A DNA stretch of 5,116 bases from JAZGDL01 sp036477795. GTDB taxonomy: Bacteria; Planctomycetota; Phycisphaerae; UBA1845. Of this stretch, positions 4,535-5,116 are shown piece by piece. Under the pieces are notes generated by a model. It was not told the origin of the DNA, did no database searches, and saw nothing but the letters and a program-made list of their open reading frames with translations. Both the position numbers and the translations under genes were made by a program. The stretch's first letter is position 1. The number at the start of each line of letters is the position of its first letter. The stretch spans positions 1 to 5,116 of the forward strand of contig JAZGDL010000517.1 in NCBI GenBank assembly GCA_036477795.1, in the 5' to 3' direction.

Positions 4535-5116
4535 ATGTCCCATCATCTGGCCGTGGTAGGGGCCACTGGAGTGGTCGGCAGGGAATTCCTGCAGCTTCTC
4601 GAGCAGCGGGCCTTCCCCATACAGCGCATCTCGCTTCTCGCCTCCCAACGCAGTGCCGGCAGTAGCATTCGAGTCAATAACCAGGAGGTTACCGTCCAAG
4701 TCCTTACAGCGCAGCAGCTCGTTGACGTGACCCTGGCGGTTTTCAGCGCCGGTGCCTCGGTCAGCCGTGAGTACGCCCCCGTCGTGGTGAAGGCCGGCGG
4801 CGTGGTCGTCGACAATTCATCAGCCTTTCGCATGGACCACGACGTCCCACTGGTCATCCCTGAGATCAATCGCCGAGACATCGCCGGCCACCACGGCATC
4901 ATCGCCAACCCCAACTGCACCACGATCATGCTGCTGATGGCCATCGCCCCCATCCACCGCGCATTTCCCATCAAGCGGGTGGTGGTCAGCACGTACCAGG
5001 CCGCCAGCGGCGCGGGGCTCAAAGCCATGCAAGAGCTACGCGAGCAGTCCCGCGACTACCTCGACGGCAAAGAGATCCGTCCCCAAGCGTGTCCCCACCC
5101 CATCGCTTTCAACCTC
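4535..5116 (+). CDS. asd: Aspartate-semialdehyde dehydrogenase (partial, N-terminal 194 residues)
   Basis: This enzyme reduces L-4-aspartyl phosphate to L-aspartate 4-semialdehyde with NADPH, the branch point to lysine, diaminopimelate, threonine and methionine. The N-terminal NADP-binding motif is LAVVGATGVVGREFLQLL (5-22), including GATGVVG. Further family blocks are FSAGASVSREYAP (70-82), VVDNSSAFRMDHDVPLVIPE (91-110) and IIANPNCTTIMLLMAIAPIH (122-141) with the catalytic Cys128. The segment VVVSTYQAASGAGLKAMQEL (149-168) is the SGAG region that follows it. The order and spacing fit the shorter bacterial type (about 340 residues in full) rather than the E. coli type. The ATG at 4535 places the Rossmann motif at the usual distance from the start. 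The right edge of the window cuts the gene, so the substrate-binding and second catalytic (His) residues are not visible. It is transcribed away from the atp operon, and nothing suggests shared function. Confidence 0.97.
   Translation, partial: MSHHLAVVGATGVVGREFLQLLEQRAFPIQRISLLASQRSAGSSIRVNNQEVTVQVLTAQQLVDVTLAVFSAGASVSREYAPVVVKAGGVVVDNSSAFRMDHDVPLVIPEINRRDIAGHHGIIANPNCTTIMLLMAIAPIHRAFPIKRVVVSTYQAASGAGLKAMQELREQSRDYLDGKEIRPQACPHPIAFNL

Noticed and set aside
4543..5028. 161-codon minus-strand ORF opposite asd
   Set aside because: It is the reverse-strand shadow of asd, where the plus frame carries all conserved motifs.
1..5116. CRISPR array, tRNA or rRNA genes, insertion sequence or attachment site
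   Set aside because: I saw no repeat-spacer pattern, no tRNA-like cloverleaf, no transposase and no terminal inverted repeats; the window is fully accounted for by atp genes, asd and spacers.

Overview
This window is an ordinary but informative chromosomal segment: the front part of an F-type (F1Fo) ATP synthase operon on the minus strand, with the start of a divergently transcribed aspartate-semialdehyde dehydrogenase gene on the plus strand. Reading the minus strand from its promoter near 4405 downwards, the order is atpZ-like, atpI-like, atpB (a), atpE (c), atpF (b), atpH (delta) and atpA (alpha). atpA is cut by the left edge of the window after 218 codons. atpG, atpD and atpC would be expected further left but are not visible.

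The base composition is GC-rich. The c subunit has a cleavable-looking signal peptide and the block GIGRVGGSAVESMARQPE, the b subunit also starts with a signal-like peptide, and the a subunit carries the His/Glu exchange also known from mitochondria. Together these suggest a Planctomycetota-like bacterium. This is an inference from remembered family features, with moderate confidence at best; an alignment could place it elsewhere.

Layout: 1-656 atpA (partial); 657-769 spacer with an imperfect palindrome and a very short ORF behind the best Shine-Dalgarno sequence I noticed in the window; 770-1369 atpH; 1370-1466 spacer with a perfect 20-nt palindrome; 1467-2075 atpF; 2076-2082 seven-nt junction; 2083-2418 atpE; 2419-2722 a 304-nt spacer with a direct repeat and small inverted repeats but no convincing gene; 2723-3595 atpB, whose ATG overlaps the atpI stop (ATGA); 3592-4005 atpI-like; 4020-4286 atpZ-like; 4287-4534 divergent promoter region; 4535-5116 asd (partial).

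Functionally, AtpB and the AtpE ring form the proton channel and rotor, AtpF and AtpH form the peripheral stalk that holds the alpha/beta head, and AtpZ and AtpI are small membrane proteins of the operon linked to rotor assembly or ion supply. asd belongs to the lysine/threonine/methionine/diaminopimelate branch and is probably only a neighbour. I found no evidence of an undescribed system. The points worth a second look are the spacers, the signal peptides on the Fo subunits and a few residue substitutions at key positions.
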